Of a stretch of 57,268 nucleotides of DNA, positions 40,392 to 49,213 are shown in pieces (position 1 is the stretch's first letter; the number at the start of each line of letters is the position of its first letter). Both the position numbers and the translations under genes were made by a program. The notes under the pieces are model-generated. The model was not told the origin of the DNA, made no database searches, and was given only the letters and a program-made list of their open reading frames with translations. Location: assembly GCF_937146585.1 (NCBI RefSeq), contig NZ_CAKZRO010000139.1:1-57268 (forward strand), in the 5' to 3' direction. Source of the stretch: an uncultured Halorubrum sp. Lineage in GTDB: Archaea; Halobacteriota; Halobacteria; Halobacteriales; Haloferacaceae.

Positions 40392-42845
40392 ATGAACGAA
40401 TCGAACCCGACGGCCGACCCCGGCGAGTCGGACGGGACCGCGCCGACGGGGGCGCAGCTCCGCCTCGCGGTGCCGGACATGGACTGCTCGTCGTGCGCGG
40501 GGAAAGTCGAGGGCGCGCTCGACCGCGAGGGCGTCGTCTCGGTCGACACGCGCCCGACCACGGGCGTCGTGGTCGCCACCTACGACCCGGACCGGACGGA
40601 CGTCGAGGCGCTGACGGCCGCCGTCGAGGGCGCGGGGTACGCGGTCGCGGACGCGGAGTCCGACGGCGTCGCCGACGACCTGTTCACGAGCCCCCGCGCG
40701 ATCGCCACCGCGGTCGGCGGCGGCTTCCTCGCGGTCGGGCTCGCGCTGGAGTGGCTGCTCCCCGGGCTCGACCCGACGTTCGCGACGATCGGCGGGGTCG
40801 GCTTCCTCGGGCCGTGGGCGGTCACGGGCGCGTCCGTCGCGTACCTGCTCGCGGTCGCGGTCGCCGGGCCGCCGATCCTCCGGAACGGGTTCTACTCGCT
40901 GCGCGGGCTGAGCCTCGATATCGACCTGCTGATGAGCGTCGGCGTCGTCGCCGCGCTGCTCGTCGACCTCCCGTTCGAGGCGGCGACGCTCGCGGTGCTG
41001 TTCTCGGTCGCGGAGCTGCTCGAGCGCTACTCGATCGACCGGGCGCGCACCTCCCTCCGCGAGCTCATGGAGCTGTCGCCCGACGAGGCGGTCGTGATCC
41101 GCGACGGGACGGAGGAGACCGTCCCCGCCGAGCGCGTCGCCACGGGCGAGCGACTGGCGGTGCGGCCCGGCGAGCGCGTCCCGCTCGACGGGGTGGTCCG
41201 CGAGGGTTCCGGCGCGGTCGACGAGTCGCCGATCACCGGCGAGTCGGTCCCGGCCGAAAAGGAGCCCGGCGACGAGGTGTACGCCGGCTCGATCAACGAG
41301 GCGGGCTACCTCGAGGTGGAGGCCACCGCGCCCGCCTCCGAGTCGACCATCGCGCGGGTCGTCGAACTCGTCGAGGCGGCCAACGGCGAGGAGACGCGCG
41401 CCGAGCGGTTCGTCGACCGCTTCGCGGCCGTCTACACCCCGATCGTCGTGGTCGGCGCGGTCGCGACCGCCGCGCTCGGCCCGGTCCTCGTCGGTGGCGG
41501 CGCGGAGACGTGGTTCGTCCGCGGTCTCACGCTCCTCGTCGTCGCGTGCCCGTGCGCGTTCGTCATCTCGACGCCGGTCAGCGTCGTCTCCGGGGTGACC
41601 GCGGCCGCCCGGAACGGCGTCCTGATCAAGGGCGGCGAACACCTGGAGGCCGCCGGCGACGTCGACGCCGTCGCGCTCGACAAGACGGGGACGCTCACGC
41701 GCGGCGAGCTGTCGGTGACCGACGTGGTCCCCCTCGGCGACCGCGACCCGGCGGACGTGCTGGCGTGCGCGGCCGCCATCGAGCGCCGCAGCGAACACCC
41801 CGTCGCCGAGGCCATCGTTGCGCGCGACGCCGAGACGGGGGACGCTGCCGAGGGCGCCCGACCCGAGTCTGCCGAAATCGCCGTCACCGACTTCGAGGCG
41901 CTGACCGGCGAGGGCGTCCGCGCCGACCTCGACGGCGAGACGCACTACGCCGGCAAGCCCTCGCTGTTCGCGGACCTCGGCTTCGACCTGAGCCACGCGC
42001 ACGTCCGGCCGGACGGCGGCGTGGTCCGAGACCCCGAGGCAGCGGAGGGAGGCCGGTCCGGGGACGCCGACGTCGCCGCGGCGGCCGAGTCCTGCGAGCA
42101 CGGGCAGTACCTCGACCTGACGAGCGAGACGATCCCGCGGCTCCAGGCCGAGGGGAAGACGGTCGTCCTCGTGGGGACCGAGACGGAGCTGGAGGGCGTC
42201 GTCGCGGTCGCGGACACGGTCCGACCCGAGGCGGCGTGGGTCGTCGACCGGCTCCACGACCTCGGCGTCGACCGCGTCGCGATGCTCACCGGGGACAACG
42301 AGCGGACCGCGCGGGCGATCGGCGAGCGCGTCGGCGTCGACGAGGTCCGCGCCGAGCTGCTCCCCGACGAGAAGGTCGCGGCCGTGCGCGAGCTCGCCGC
42401 CGAGACCGAGGGCGGCGTCGCGATGGTCGGCGACGGGATCAACGACGCGCCGGCGCTCGCGGCCGCGGACGTCGGGGTCGCGATGGGGGCCGCCGGCACC
42501 GACACCGCCATCGAGACCGCGGACGTGGCGCTGATGGCCGACGACCTGACGCGGCTCCCGTACGTCGTCGACCTCGCCTCGCGCGCGAGTTCGACGATCC
42601 GCACGAACATCGGGGCCTCCCTCGCGGTGAAGGCGCTGCTCGCCGCCGGGGCCCCGCTCGGCTACGTGAGCGTCGCGATGGCCGTCGTCGTCGGCGACAT
42701 GGGCATGAGCCTCGGCGTCACCGGGAACGCGCTCCGGCTCGGCAACGTCGAACCGACGGAGCCCCCCGAGGCGACGACGAACGACGGCGACCTGAACGCG
42801 GACGCGGCCGGTCCGAGCGCGGACGCCGCCGCGTCGGAGCCGTAG
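40392..42845 (+). CDS. Heavy-metal P1B-type ATPase, Zn/Cd/Pb (ZntA) type
   Basis: An 817-residue metal exporting P-type ATPase. An N-terminal HMA domain has C32 and C35 in PDMDCSSCAG. The membrane CPC motif is C386-P-C388, the phosphorylation site D430 in DKTGTLT, the HP motif in RRSEHPVAEAI, and the hinge GDGINDAPALAAADVGVAMG. The last helices carry a lysine in NIGASLAVKALLAAG and an aspartate in VVGDMGMSLG, the pair that marks Zn2+/Cd2+/Pb2+ pumps, not the Cu+ type. An acidic insert of about 25 residues sits in the N domain, and the C-terminus is an Ala/Asp-rich tail. A promoter palindrome suggests metal-dependent control. Confidence 0.95.
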   Translation: MNESNPTADPGESDGTAPTGAQLRLAVPDMDCSSCAGKVEGALDREGVVSVDTRPTTGVVVATYDPDRTDVEALTAAVEGAGYAVADAESDGVADDLFTSPRAIATAVGGGFLAVGLALEWLLPGLDPTFATIGGVGFLGPWAVTGASVAYLLAVAVAGPPILRNGFYSLRGLSLDIDLLMSVGVVAALLVDLPFEAATLAVLFSVAELLERYSIDRARTSLRELMELSPDEAVVIRDGTEETVPAERVATGERLAVRPGERVPLDGVVREGSGAVDESPITGESVPAEKEPGDEVYAGSINEAGYLEVEATAPASESTIARVVELVEAANGEETRAERFVDRFAAVYTPIVVVGAVATAALGPVLVGGGAETWFVRGLTLLVVACPCAFVISTPVSVVSGVTAAARNGVLIKGGEHLEAAGDVDAVALDKTGTLTRGELSVTDVVPLGDRDPADVLACAAAIERRSEHPVAEAIVARDAETGDAAEGARPESAEIAVTDFEALTGEGVRADLDGETHYAGKPSLFADLGFDLSHAHVRPDGGVVRDPEAAEGGRSGDADVAAAAESCEHGQYLDLTSETIPRLQAEGKTVVLVGTETELEGVVAVADTVRPEAAWVVDRLHDLGVDRVAMLTGDNERTARAIGERVGVDEVRAELLPDEKVAAVRELAAETEGGVAMVGDGINDAPALAAADVGVAMGAAGTDTAIETADVALMADDLTRLPYVVDLASRASSTIRTNIGASLAVKALLAAGAPLGYVSVAMAVVVGDMGMSLGVTGNALRLGNVEPTEPPEATTNDGDLNADAAGPSADAAASEP

Positions 42846-42883
42846 CCGGTCGGTCGGCCCGGAAGGCGGCCTCACGCTTTTTA

Positions 42884-42898
42884 TTACCGGGGCGGTAA
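42884..42898. promoter_or_regulatory. Inverted repeat overlapping the promoter of the 42909 gene
   Basis: TTACCG, three bases, CGGTAA, with perfect six-base arms. It begins inside the TTTTTATTA box and ends 10 bases before the ATG at 42909, covering the transcription start. It would suit a repressor, possibly of the membrane protein itself. The arms are perfect but short. Confidence 0.45.
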
Positions 42899-42908
42899 CT
42901 GCGGTCGT

Positions 42909-43886
42909 ATGCCCTCCGAGCGCGGGACGCCCTCCACCCCCGAGGAGGCGACGGAACTCGTCGGATCCGACGAGGCTTCCGCCGATTCCCGAGACGAACG
43001 CGACACCTCCGAGACCGCCGCCGAACGCGATCCGATCGAGTGGGGCCCGGTCCGCCACCAGCGACTGCGTTCGCTCGCGACCGGGGCGTCCGTCGCGATC
43101 GGCGGCGCGATTCTCGTCGTCCTCGGCGTCGTCGCCACCGCGGGGCTCGCGGATCTCGCGTCCGGCGACCCCGCGGTCCCGAGCGTCGGGGCCGAGGAAG
43201 TCGCCGTCGGGGTCGCGCTCCTCCTCGCGTTCCTGATCGGTACCGTACCGGTGCTGTACGCCGTGTACCGCGAGGGCTCGGTCGGGAAGCCGTCCGTCGC
43301 TCGGGTGCGGGAGGCCGCGAGCGGGCTTCGGCCCGGGTGGACGCTGGCCGGGCTGGGCGCGGTCGTCGCGGCCGCGGTGGCGCTCCCGGCGGACGTCCTG
43401 CCGACGCTCTGGCCGCTGTTCTGGGTCGCCTGGCTCGTGCCGGCGGCCGCGGAGTCGTCGGGGGTCCTCGTACGGGTCGACCCGGGCGACCGGACGGTCG
43501 CGCGGACGTACCCGTCGCGCGACCGGACCCGGAGCGACGACCTCGGGGCGGTCGTCAGGACGCGGCGGATCGACCTCCCGTGGACGACGGTGTTCCTCCT
43601 GGCGTATCGGGGGAACGCGTGGTTCCGGTCGACGCCGTGGCTGTTCGTCCCCCGCGACCGTGCGGACGCGGTCGAGTCCGCGCTCGACGCAGTCCTCGCG
43701 GAGAGCGACGGGCCGGACCGGGCGAGCGTCCCGGAGCGGCTCACCCTCGCGGTGTTAGGGTCGTTCTCGCTCGTCGTCGGTCTCCTCATGGCCGTCGCGG
43801 CCGGCGAGGGGGCGGGCGGGGTCGCGCTGGCGCTGCTGACCGCGCCGTTCTCGCTGCTGTTCCTCGCGCTGGCCGCGCGGCTGTGA
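42909..43886 (+). CDS. Haloarchaeal membrane protein of unknown function
   Basis: A 325-residue protein. The first 45 residues are acidic and disordered (Pro/Ser/Glu-rich). Two hydrophobic segments follow (ATGASVAIGGAILVVLGVVA; VAVGVALLLAFLIGTVPVLY), two more around LAGLGAVVAAAVALPADVLP and LWPLFWVAWLVPAAA, and two at the end (VLGSFSLVVGLLMAVAA; LALLTAPFSLLFLALAA). Between them a soluble section (about 200-260) reads DRTVARTYPSRDRTRS and then LPWTTVFLLAYRGNAWFRST. I do not recognise the family. Its promoter carries an inverted repeat. Confidence 0.7.
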   Translation: MPSERGTPSTPEEATELVGSDEASADSRDERDTSETAAERDPIEWGPVRHQRLRSLATGASVAIGGAILVVLGVVATAGLADLASGDPAVPSVGAEEVAVGVALLLAFLIGTVPVLYAVYREGSVGKPSVARVREAASGLRPGWTLAGLGAVVAAAVALPADVLPTLWPLFWVAWLVPAAAESSGVLVRVDPGDRTVARTYPSRDRTRSDDLGAVVRTRRIDLPWTTVFLLAYRGNAWFRSTPWLFVPRDRADAVESALDAVLAESDGPDRASVPERLTLAVLGSFSLVVGLLMAVAAGEGAGGVALALLTAPFSLLFLALAARL

Positions 43887-43955
43887 CGGGGTCGCGTCAC
43901 CGGACGTGCCACCCCCTACCACGCGACTCATATACCCGCGGGACCAAGGTCGAGT

Positions 43956-44255
43956 ATGGACAGAAAGCGTCTGGAACGCGCACTCGACGACGAGTTCGGC
44001 GGGACCGAGGCCGAGCGGCGGGCGGTCTCGCGGTCGGCCCGCGACCTCGTCGACTCCGGGCGGCCCTCCGAGGACCGCGGCCACGGACTGACGGTGTCGG
44101 GGGTGGTCGGACACCTGGAGGACGCCCCGGACGGCTCGTCGCTCGTCGAGCGGTGGAACTGGTGGATGGGCGCGCTCGACGCCGCCTACGGCGGGTACGA
44201 CTACTTCCGGGTACGGTTCGTCGAGGGCGACGAGGCGACCGGCCTCCGTCGGTAG
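43956..44255 (+). CDS. Haloarchaeal conserved hypothetical protein, 99 residues
   Basis: A small, soluble, acidic protein with a helical N-terminus (DRKRLERALDDEFGGTEAER) and a central stretch (VGHLEDAPDGSSLVERWNWW) followed by AYGGYDYFRVRFVEGDE. No cysteine cluster, HTH or membrane segment is visible. Family unknown to me. A CATATAC box about 25 bases upstream of the ATG gives a leaderless mRNA, and GC3 is high, both supporting a real gene. Confidence 0.65.
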   Translation: MDRKRLERALDDEFGGTEAERRAVSRSARDLVDSGRPSEDRGHGLTVSGVVGHLEDAPDGSSLVERWNWWMGALDAAYGGYDYFRVRFVEGDEATGLRR

Positions 44256-44395
44256 AGCGACGGCCGACGACCGTCCGACCTTCGTCGGGCGGCCGCAGCG
44301 GTCCGAATTCCGCGCGAGCGACGCGGAACCGTCTACTTTCACTTTCACTCCGCGGATGGCTCGGTTATAGGGGCGTTCCGGCCCGATTTGGTGAT

Positions 44396-44572
44396 ATGAG
44401 CGCAGTCACCGCCGACCGACCCCGATACGCGACGCCGACCCGCGTGGACGTCACCGACTGTCGAACCGACCGCCTCCCGGACCGCGTCCGCGCGAACCGC
44501 GTCGACGGCAGCGAGGTCCACCTCGAACGCCGAGGCGGGCGCACGTTCCTCGTCACGCGACCGAGCGAGTGA
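44396..44572 (+). CDS. Small basic/acidic hypothetical protein, 58 residues
   Basis: A 58-residue protein (starts MSAVTADRPRYATPTRVDVT) with alternating short basic and acidic runs and a single cysteine in VTDCRTDRLPDR. No domain is recognised. A GGTTATAGG box lies about 30 bases before the ATG, and codon third positions are G/C-rich, so it is more likely real than not. Confidence 0.55.
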   Translation: MSAVTADRPRYATPTRVDVTDCRTDRLPDRVRANRVDGSEVHLERRGGRTFLVTRPSE

Positions 44573-44611
44573 CCGTCGTTTCCGAGCGGTAGCGACCCGC
44601 GACCGCGGTCG

Positions 44612-45679
44612 TCAGTCGTCGGCCGTCAGTTCCGTTCGCGCCGGCCCGTCGCCTCCGAGTCGGCTCTCGAGGCCCACGCCGAGCGTCTCGTTCGTCCGCG
44701 CCATCGACTCGGCCGCGTCGACGTCGGTCGTCATCGCGCGGATCGCGTCGACGTTCTCCGGGACCACGTCGGCCTCCTGGTGGACGTTCTGGAAGAGGTA
44801 GAGGTCCCGGCCGGTGACGCTGATCGACTCCTCCCAGACGCAGTTCTCCCAGAGGTCGCCGCGGGGCCGCCCCGCGTCGGCGGCGTACTCCTTCAGCGCG
44901 CCGGCGCCGTCGATGCCCGCGGCCTCCGGGACGAGGAAGATCCGGTCCTCGTCGGCGAGGAGGTCGCGGACGGCCGCCGGGTCGGGCCCGGTCTCTAGCG
45001 TGACGTTGACGCTGTGGGTGTGCATCCCCGTGACCGGCGCCTTCAGCGCCGCGGTGTCGACCGCAACGTCGGGGAGGACCTCGTTCACGTCCGGGCCGTG
45101 GTGGGAGGGGACCGTGGCGGGGTCGGGGACGATGTCGTTTATCGGGCCGCGGTTCGTCTCGCTGGGGTCGCCGCCGCGGCGCACGAGCGTGACGCGCGCC
45201 TTCTCGACGCCGTACGTCTCGTCGAGCGGCGCGAGCAGCCGCGAGAGCGCCGTCGTGTTACAGGAGACGACGCGGACCGCGTCCGCGCCGCGGGCCGCCT
45301 CGAACCGGCCGCGAGCGTTGAACGAGGCCTCGGCGATTGCGGCGTCCTCGCCGCCCTGGAAGATCGCCGGCGTGTCGTGCGCCTCGTAGACGGGGGCGTT
45401 GCGCTCGCCGACGCCGGAGGGCGCGCAGTCGACGACGACGTCGACGGCGTCGAGCAGGTCGTCGAGCGTGCCGGCGAGGTCGACGCCGGCGGCCGCGAAC
45501 GCCTCGGCGCGGTCGTCGACCGCCGCGTACAGGTCGTACCCGCGCCGCGCCGCGGCCTCGACGCCGTAGTCGGGCGACGCCTTCGTCACGCCGACGAGCT
45601 TCATGTCCGGCTGGGCCGCGACGGCGTCCGCGACCCGCTTCCCGATCGTCCCGTAGCCGTTGACGCCCACGCGAATCAT
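44612..45679 (-). CDS. gapB: Type II glyceraldehyde-3-phosphate dehydrogenase (gluconeogenic)
   Basis: A 355-residue archaeal type II GAPDH, converting 1,3-bisphosphoglycerate and glyceraldehyde-3-phosphate with NAD(P). The dinucleotide motif [17 protein letters not shown] is at the N-terminus and the catalytic C140 is in [11 protein letters not shown]. In haloarchaea type II GAPDH mainly serves gluconeogenesis. An ATTATACC box lies about 25-30 bases before the ATG (minus strand), and a TrmB-like motif lies about 30 bases further upstream. Divergent from the aminopeptidase gene. Confidence 0.95.
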   Translation of the reverse strand: MIRVGVNGYGTIGKRVADAVAAQPDMKLVGVTKASPDYGVEAAARRGYDLYAAVDDRAEAFAAAGVDLAGTLDDLLDAVDVVVDCAPSGVGERNAPVYEAHDTPAIFQGGEDAAIAEASFNARGRFEAARGADAVRVVSCNTTALSRLLAPLDETYGVEKARVTLVRRGGDPSETNRGPINDIVPDPATVPSHHGPDVNEVLPDVAVDTAALKAPVTGMHTHSVNVTLETGPDPAAVRDLLADEDRIFLVPEAAGIDGAGALKEYAADAGRPRGDLWENCVWEESISVTGRDLYLFQNVHQEADVVPENVDAIRAMTTDVDAAESMARTNETLGVGLESRLGGDGPARTELTADD

Positions 45680-45735
45680 GTTTGCCCCTCGCTCGGGAAT
45701 CGGTATAATCTTTTCGAGGTCGGCGAAATGAAATT

Positions 45736-45751
45736 AACTACCCCACGAGTA
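45736..45751. promoter_or_regulatory. TrmB-like site upstream of gapB
   Basis: AACT, seven bases, GAGTA. This differs by one base from the TACT-N7/8-GAGTA motif described for the haloarchaeal sugar-responsive regulator TrmB. It lies about 30 bases upstream of the gapB TATA box. In Halobacterium, gapB is a known TrmB target, activated when sugar is scarce, and sites upstream of TATA activate, which is the position here. Confidence 0.45.
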
Positions 45752-45752
45752 A

Positions 45753-45779
45753 TCGATCGGTTAATTCGACGCCGATCGA
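45753..45779. promoter_or_regulatory. Inverted repeat between gapB and the aminopeptidase gene
   Basis: TCGATCGG, eleven bases, CCGATCGA, with perfect eight-base arms spaced one helical turn apart centre to centre, typical of a dimeric regulator site. It is two bases from the TrmB-like motif and 13 bases before a TAAATAATT box on the plus strand. Confidence 0.45.
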
Positions 45780-45863
45780 CACCGGACGTAAATAATTCAA
45801 TTACGGAATAGAGTAAACGCGGCGATGACAAGGCCTAACGCCCGGCCGGACGGAGACGCTGAC

Positions 45864-46814
45864 ATGGCAGCCGACCTCTCCGACGCCGCGGCGACCGCGG
45901 TCGAACAGTGTCTGAACGTCGCGCCCGACGAGTCGGTCGCGGTCGTCACCGACGACGCGCGCGAGCCGATCGGCGAGGCGCTCTACGCGGCCGCGACCGA
46001 CGCCACCGACGACGCGACGCTCCTGCGGTACCCGCCGGCCGAGCAGCACGGGACGGAGCCGCCGGCCCCGGTCGCGGCCGCGATGGCGGAGGCCGACGTC
46101 TTCCTCGCGCCGACGACGAAGAGCCTGAGCCACACCCGCGCCCGCGGCGCGGCCTGCGACGCCGGCGCGCGCGGCGCGACGCTGCCGGGGATCACAGAGG
46201 ACGTGTTCACGACCGGCCTCGACGCGGACTACGCCGCCATCGAGGCCGCCTGCGACGATGTGCTGGGGCAGATCGGCGACGCCGACGAGGTCCGCGTCAC
46301 CGCGCCCGCCGGCACGGACATCGCCTTCGAGATCGGCGACCGCGAGTGGCTCGCCGACACCGGGATGGTGCGCGAGCCCGGCGATTTCTCGAACCTCCCC
46401 GCCGGCGAGGTGTTCGTCGCGCCCGCGAGCGCGACCGGGACCTTCGTCGTCGACGGGACGATGATGCCCCACGGCCTGCTCGACGACGGGCAGGAGCTCG
46501 CGTTCGAGGTCGAAGACGGGTTCGTGACCGAGATCAGCGACGACGCGATCCGCGCCGACGTGGAGGCGGCCGCCGACGAGGTCGGCGACGCGGCGTACAA
46601 CCTCGCGGAGCTCGGCATCGGGACCAACGGCGGCGTCGAGGAGCTCGTCGGCTCGGTCCTGCTCGACGAGAAGGCGGGCGGCACCGTCCACATCGCGATC
46701 GGCGACAACGCCGGGATCGGCGGCGAGACGGACGCGCCGCTCCACCTCGACGGGATCGTCCGAGACCCGACGGTCTACGCCGACGGCGACGAGATCGACC
46801 TGCCGAGCGCGTAG
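45864..46814 (+). CDS. M29-type aminopeptidase family protein
   Basis: A 316-residue protein resembling the thermophilic metallo-aminopeptidase family M29. Family stretches include REPGDFSNLPAGEVFVAPAS (metal-binding Glu), NLAELGIGTNGGVEELVGSV and GGTVHIAIGDNAGIGGETDA with PLHLDGIVRDPT, where His and Asp ligands lie. The ATG at 45864 fits the family's usual N-terminus; an in-frame ATG at 45825 is favoured by a TAAATAATT box 26-30 bases before it, so the start is uncertain. Shorter than bacterial M29 enzymes (about 410), so it could be a related peptidase-like family. Confidence 0.8.
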   Translation: MAADLSDAAATAVEQCLNVAPDESVAVVTDDAREPIGEALYAAATDATDDATLLRYPPAEQHGTEPPAPVAAAMAEADVFLAPTTKSLSHTRARGAACDAGARGATLPGITEDVFTTGLDADYAAIEAACDDVLGQIGDADEVRVTAPAGTDIAFEIGDREWLADTGMVREPGDFSNLPAGEVFVAPASATGTFVVDGTMMPHGLLDDGQELAFEVEDGFVTEISDDAIRADVEAAADEVGDAAYNLAELGIGTNGGVEELVGSVLLDEKAGGTVHIAIGDNAGIGGETDAPLHLDGIVRDPTVYADGDEIDLPSA

Positions 46815-46880
46815 GAGCGCACCGAGCCGCGAGAGTCCCCGCGGCCGAGGCTTCGGGAGCATCTACCCGGCGGGAACGAC

Positions 46881-47768
46881 CTACTCCACGACCGCGAGCG
46901 TCACGCCCGCCACGTCCCGGACGCCGACCACCTGGTGTCGCCACCCGTCGCCGGCGTCGACGCAGAGCGTGCCCGCGTCGGTGACCGCGACCGAGATACC
47001 GGGGCCGTAGCCGAGCGCGACGGCCCGCTCGTCGACGGGCAGGTCCGCGGGCGCCCACGTCTCGTCGCCCCACCCGCCGCTCTCGCCCGCGTGGACGAGC
47101 AGGTCGCCGTCGACGACCGCCATCGCGTGCCCGTCGCCGTCGGCCGCGACCGCGTCCGCGGCGGCATCCCGGACCGCCATCCAGCCGTTGCCGAGCCAGT
47201 AGAGCCCCGCGCCGGTCGCCGCCAGCGGCATCCCCGGCCCGGCCACGTCGCGGGCGTCGTCGAGACCGACGTCCGTGAGCCCGCCCTCGCCGACCCGGTA
47301 CACTCCCTCCGCGCTCGCGACGAGGCCGCCGTCGACTGCCCGGGGGTCCGCGACGGACCCGATCTGCGCGGTCGACGCGACCGCGGTCTCTCCCGCCTCG
47401 AACGCGACGCGCTCGATCGTTCCGTCCCCGCGGGCGACGACGAGCGCCCCGTCGCGGCTCCTCGTCCTGCCGACCGCGACCGCCGGTTCGTCGTCGGCCG
47501 ACTCGAACGCGGGGTCGTCGCCGACCGCCGCGACCGAGAGCCCGTCGGGCGTGGCCGCGACGACGAGGTCGGCCCCCCCGTCCCGCGGGAGGACGGCGAC
47601 GTCGCGGGCGGGGCCGCGGGCGACCATGTCGAACGCGCCGACCTTGTCGGCCGACAGCGAGACGCGGACGATCCCCGTTCCCGTCGCGACGTAGGCGTCG
47701 GTGCGGCCGGCGCTGCCCGCGTACACGCGCTTTTCGTCGATCGAGATGTCGTCCTCGGCGGGAGCCAT
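46881..47768 (-). CDS. Beta-propeller protein, HVO_0234-like family
   Basis: A 295-residue soluble protein of repeating beta-strand pairs (DAYVATGTGIVRVSLSADKV; DLVVAATPDGLSVAAVGDDP; GALVVARGDGTIERVAFEAG; GHAMAVVDGDLLVHAGESGG), matching the haloarchaeal HVO_0234-like propeller family as I recall it. About six blades can be made out. No catalytic motif, signal peptide or metal site is seen. Divergent from the membrane protein to its right. Function unknown. Confidence 0.75.
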   Translation of the reverse strand: MAPAEDDISIDEKRVYAGSAGRTDAYVATGTGIVRVSLSADKVGAFDMVARGPARDVAVLPRDGGADLVVAATPDGLSVAAVGDDPAFESADDEPAVAVGRTRSRDGALVVARGDGTIERVAFEAGETAVASTAQIGSVADPRAVDGGLVASAEGVYRVGEGGLTDVGLDDARDVAGPGMPLAATGAGLYWLGNGWMAVRDAAADAVAADGDGHAMAVVDGDLLVHAGESGGWGDETWAPADLPVDERAVALGYGPGISVAVTDAGTLCVDAGDGWRHQVVGVRDVAGVTLAVVE

Positions 47769-47885
47769 CGGGAGGCCGTTCTCCGCGGCGGGACATAAGC
47801 CCCGCGCGGCGGCGCGCGTTCCGACCCTCCGGGAACGCCCGTCCGTTCCGACGGCCATTTGAGCGCCCCTCGCGTACGCCGATTC

Positions 47886-48869
47886 GTGCAATCGGTCGCC
47901 GCCGACCTGTCGACGCTGCTCGCGGAGGTGGTCCCCCGGCTGGCCCGCATCACGGCGTTCATCGCGGGGGGCGTCTTCGCCGCCAACGTCGCCGTCGCGT
48001 TCGGGCTGGTCCGGTACGTCGCCGGGCTCGCGGGGTGGCTCACCCGGCCGGCGAACCTCCCGGACGAGGTCGGCACGGCGATCCTCACGACCGCGGCGTC
48101 GACGACCGCGGGCTACGCGACGCTCGCGGAGTTCCGCGAGTCGGGCCTGCTCGACGACCGGGCGACGCTCGTCGCGGTGACGATGAACACGTTCTTCGGC
48201 TTCGTCCAGCACGTGTTCACCTATTACGTCCCGGTGTTGATCCCGATCCTCGGCGTCACCACCGGGGCCGTCTACGTCGGCGCTCGCGCCGGCATCGCGC
48301 TACTGATCACCGTCACCGGCGTCGTCGCGGGCGGGTTCCTCCTCTCCGAGTCGAACGTCGACCGCGCCGCGCTCGCCGACGTCGAGGCGACCGGGCCCGA
48401 GGACGACGACCGCACCGACCGGGAGCGCGTGCGCGACGCGGCCGGGAAGTCGTGGCGGACCCTCCGGCGGATCGTCCCGCGGCTCGCGGTCGTGTACACG
48501 CTGGTCATCTGGCTCGTCACGACCTACGACGTGACGGCGCTGACGAGCGTGGCGGAGCCGATCACGGGCGTGCTGGGCCTGCCGGGCGCCGCGGTGCCGG
48601 TCGTCGCGGTGTTCACGCTCGACACTACCGCGGGCGCGGCGACGCTCGCCGGGACCGAGGCCGGCATCTTCACGACGCGGACCGCGGTCGCGTCGCTGCT
48701 CATCGGGAGCATCCTCTCGTTCGCGGTCTCCACGTTCCGGCGCTCGATCCCGTTCCAGTACGGGATCTGGGGCCCGTCGTTCGGCACGAAGGTGATAGTC
48801 GTCAACACCGCGCTCAAGCTCGTCTTCATCTCGGCGACGGTCGCGCTGTTGCTCGCGCCGGTGTGGTGA
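47886..48869 (+). CDS. Nucleoside-recognition (Gate) domain membrane protein
   Basis: A 327-residue integral membrane protein with about eight hydrophobic segments and a Gate-type nucleoside-recognition layout, in two halves separated by a charged cytoplasmic loop (VEATGPEDDDRTDRERVRDA). Glycine-rich helices include ITAFIAGGVFAANVAVAFGL and AVPVVAVFTLDTTAGAATLA. The GTG at 47886 is preferred since an ATTTGAG box lies about 27 bases upstream; a TTG at 47859 would add nine residues. Transport of nucleosides or export of a small molecule is suggested by family only. Confidence 0.75.
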   Translation: MQSVAADLSTLLAEVVPRLARITAFIAGGVFAANVAVAFGLVRYVAGLAGWLTRPANLPDEVGTAILTTAASTTAGYATLAEFRESGLLDDRATLVAVTMNTFFGFVQHVFTYYVPVLIPILGVTTGAVYVGARAGIALLITVTGVVAGGFLLSESNVDRAALADVEATGPEDDDRTDRERVRDAAGKSWRTLRRIVPRLAVVYTLVIWLVTTYDVTALTSVAEPITGVLGLPGAAVPVVAVFTLDTTAGAATLAGTEAGIFTTRTAVASLLIGSILSFAVSTFRRSIPFQYGIWGPSFGTKVIVVNTALKLVFISATVALLLAPVW

Positions 48870-48923
48870 GCGGTCGAAACCCGAATCAGTAGGTTCAACA
48901 CCGGCCCGGATCGATCGGCGCAC

Positions 48924-49088
48924 ATGGCGCTCGAAAAGGACGTGGACTGTCCCGCGTGCGGCGAGACCCGTTCGTTCTACCGGACCGCGGCGATGACCCT
49001 CCACCTCGGCGAGAAGACGAAGTGGCGCTGTCCAGACTGCGGCTACGGCTTCGTCGAGATCGACGGCATCGATACGCTCCCGGCCTGA
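48924..49088 (+). CDS. 54-residue zinc-ribbon microprotein
   Basis: Too short for routine ORF calling but convincing: CPACGETRSFYRTAA gives the first zinc knuckle and WRCPDCGYGFVEIDGID the second, a CxxC...CxxC ribbon. Starts MALEKDVDCP. Similar proteins are widespread in haloarchaea with no assigned role; RNA or protein binding is typical of such ribbons. It lies 54 bases after the nucleoside-recognition gene on the same strand and may be co-transcribed. Confidence 0.85.
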   Translation: MALEKDVDCPACGETRSFYRTAAMTLHLGEKTKWRCPDCGYGFVEIDGIDTLPA

Positions 49089-49162
49089 GACGGCCGCTTC
49101 TCCGTTTCTCTTCCGTCCGATACACCCCAACACTCAGTACCCCGGCGGCTGAGGCGGATCGC

Positions 49163-49213
49163 ATGAACCGGACACGGCGGCGGTCCGCGGAGGCGAGAGC
49201 GCGTGGTCGGTGA
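49163..49213 (+). CDS. Possible 16-residue leader ORF overlapping the CoA-transferase start
   Basis: ATG at 49163 opens a 16-codon, strongly basic frame (starts MNRTRRRSAE) ending 11 bases after the GTG start of the CoA-transferase. A GGAGG at 49189-49193 is spaced nine bases from that GTG, so the GTG itself is well placed for ribosome binding. This one may well be chance. Confidence 0.2.
   Translation: MNRTRRRSAEARARGR

Noticed and set aside
45728-45811. 27-codon frame between gapB and the aminopeptidase gene
   Set aside because: It lies in the AT-rich regulatory region, overlaps the inverted repeat and has no good start signal, so it is more likely regulatory DNA.
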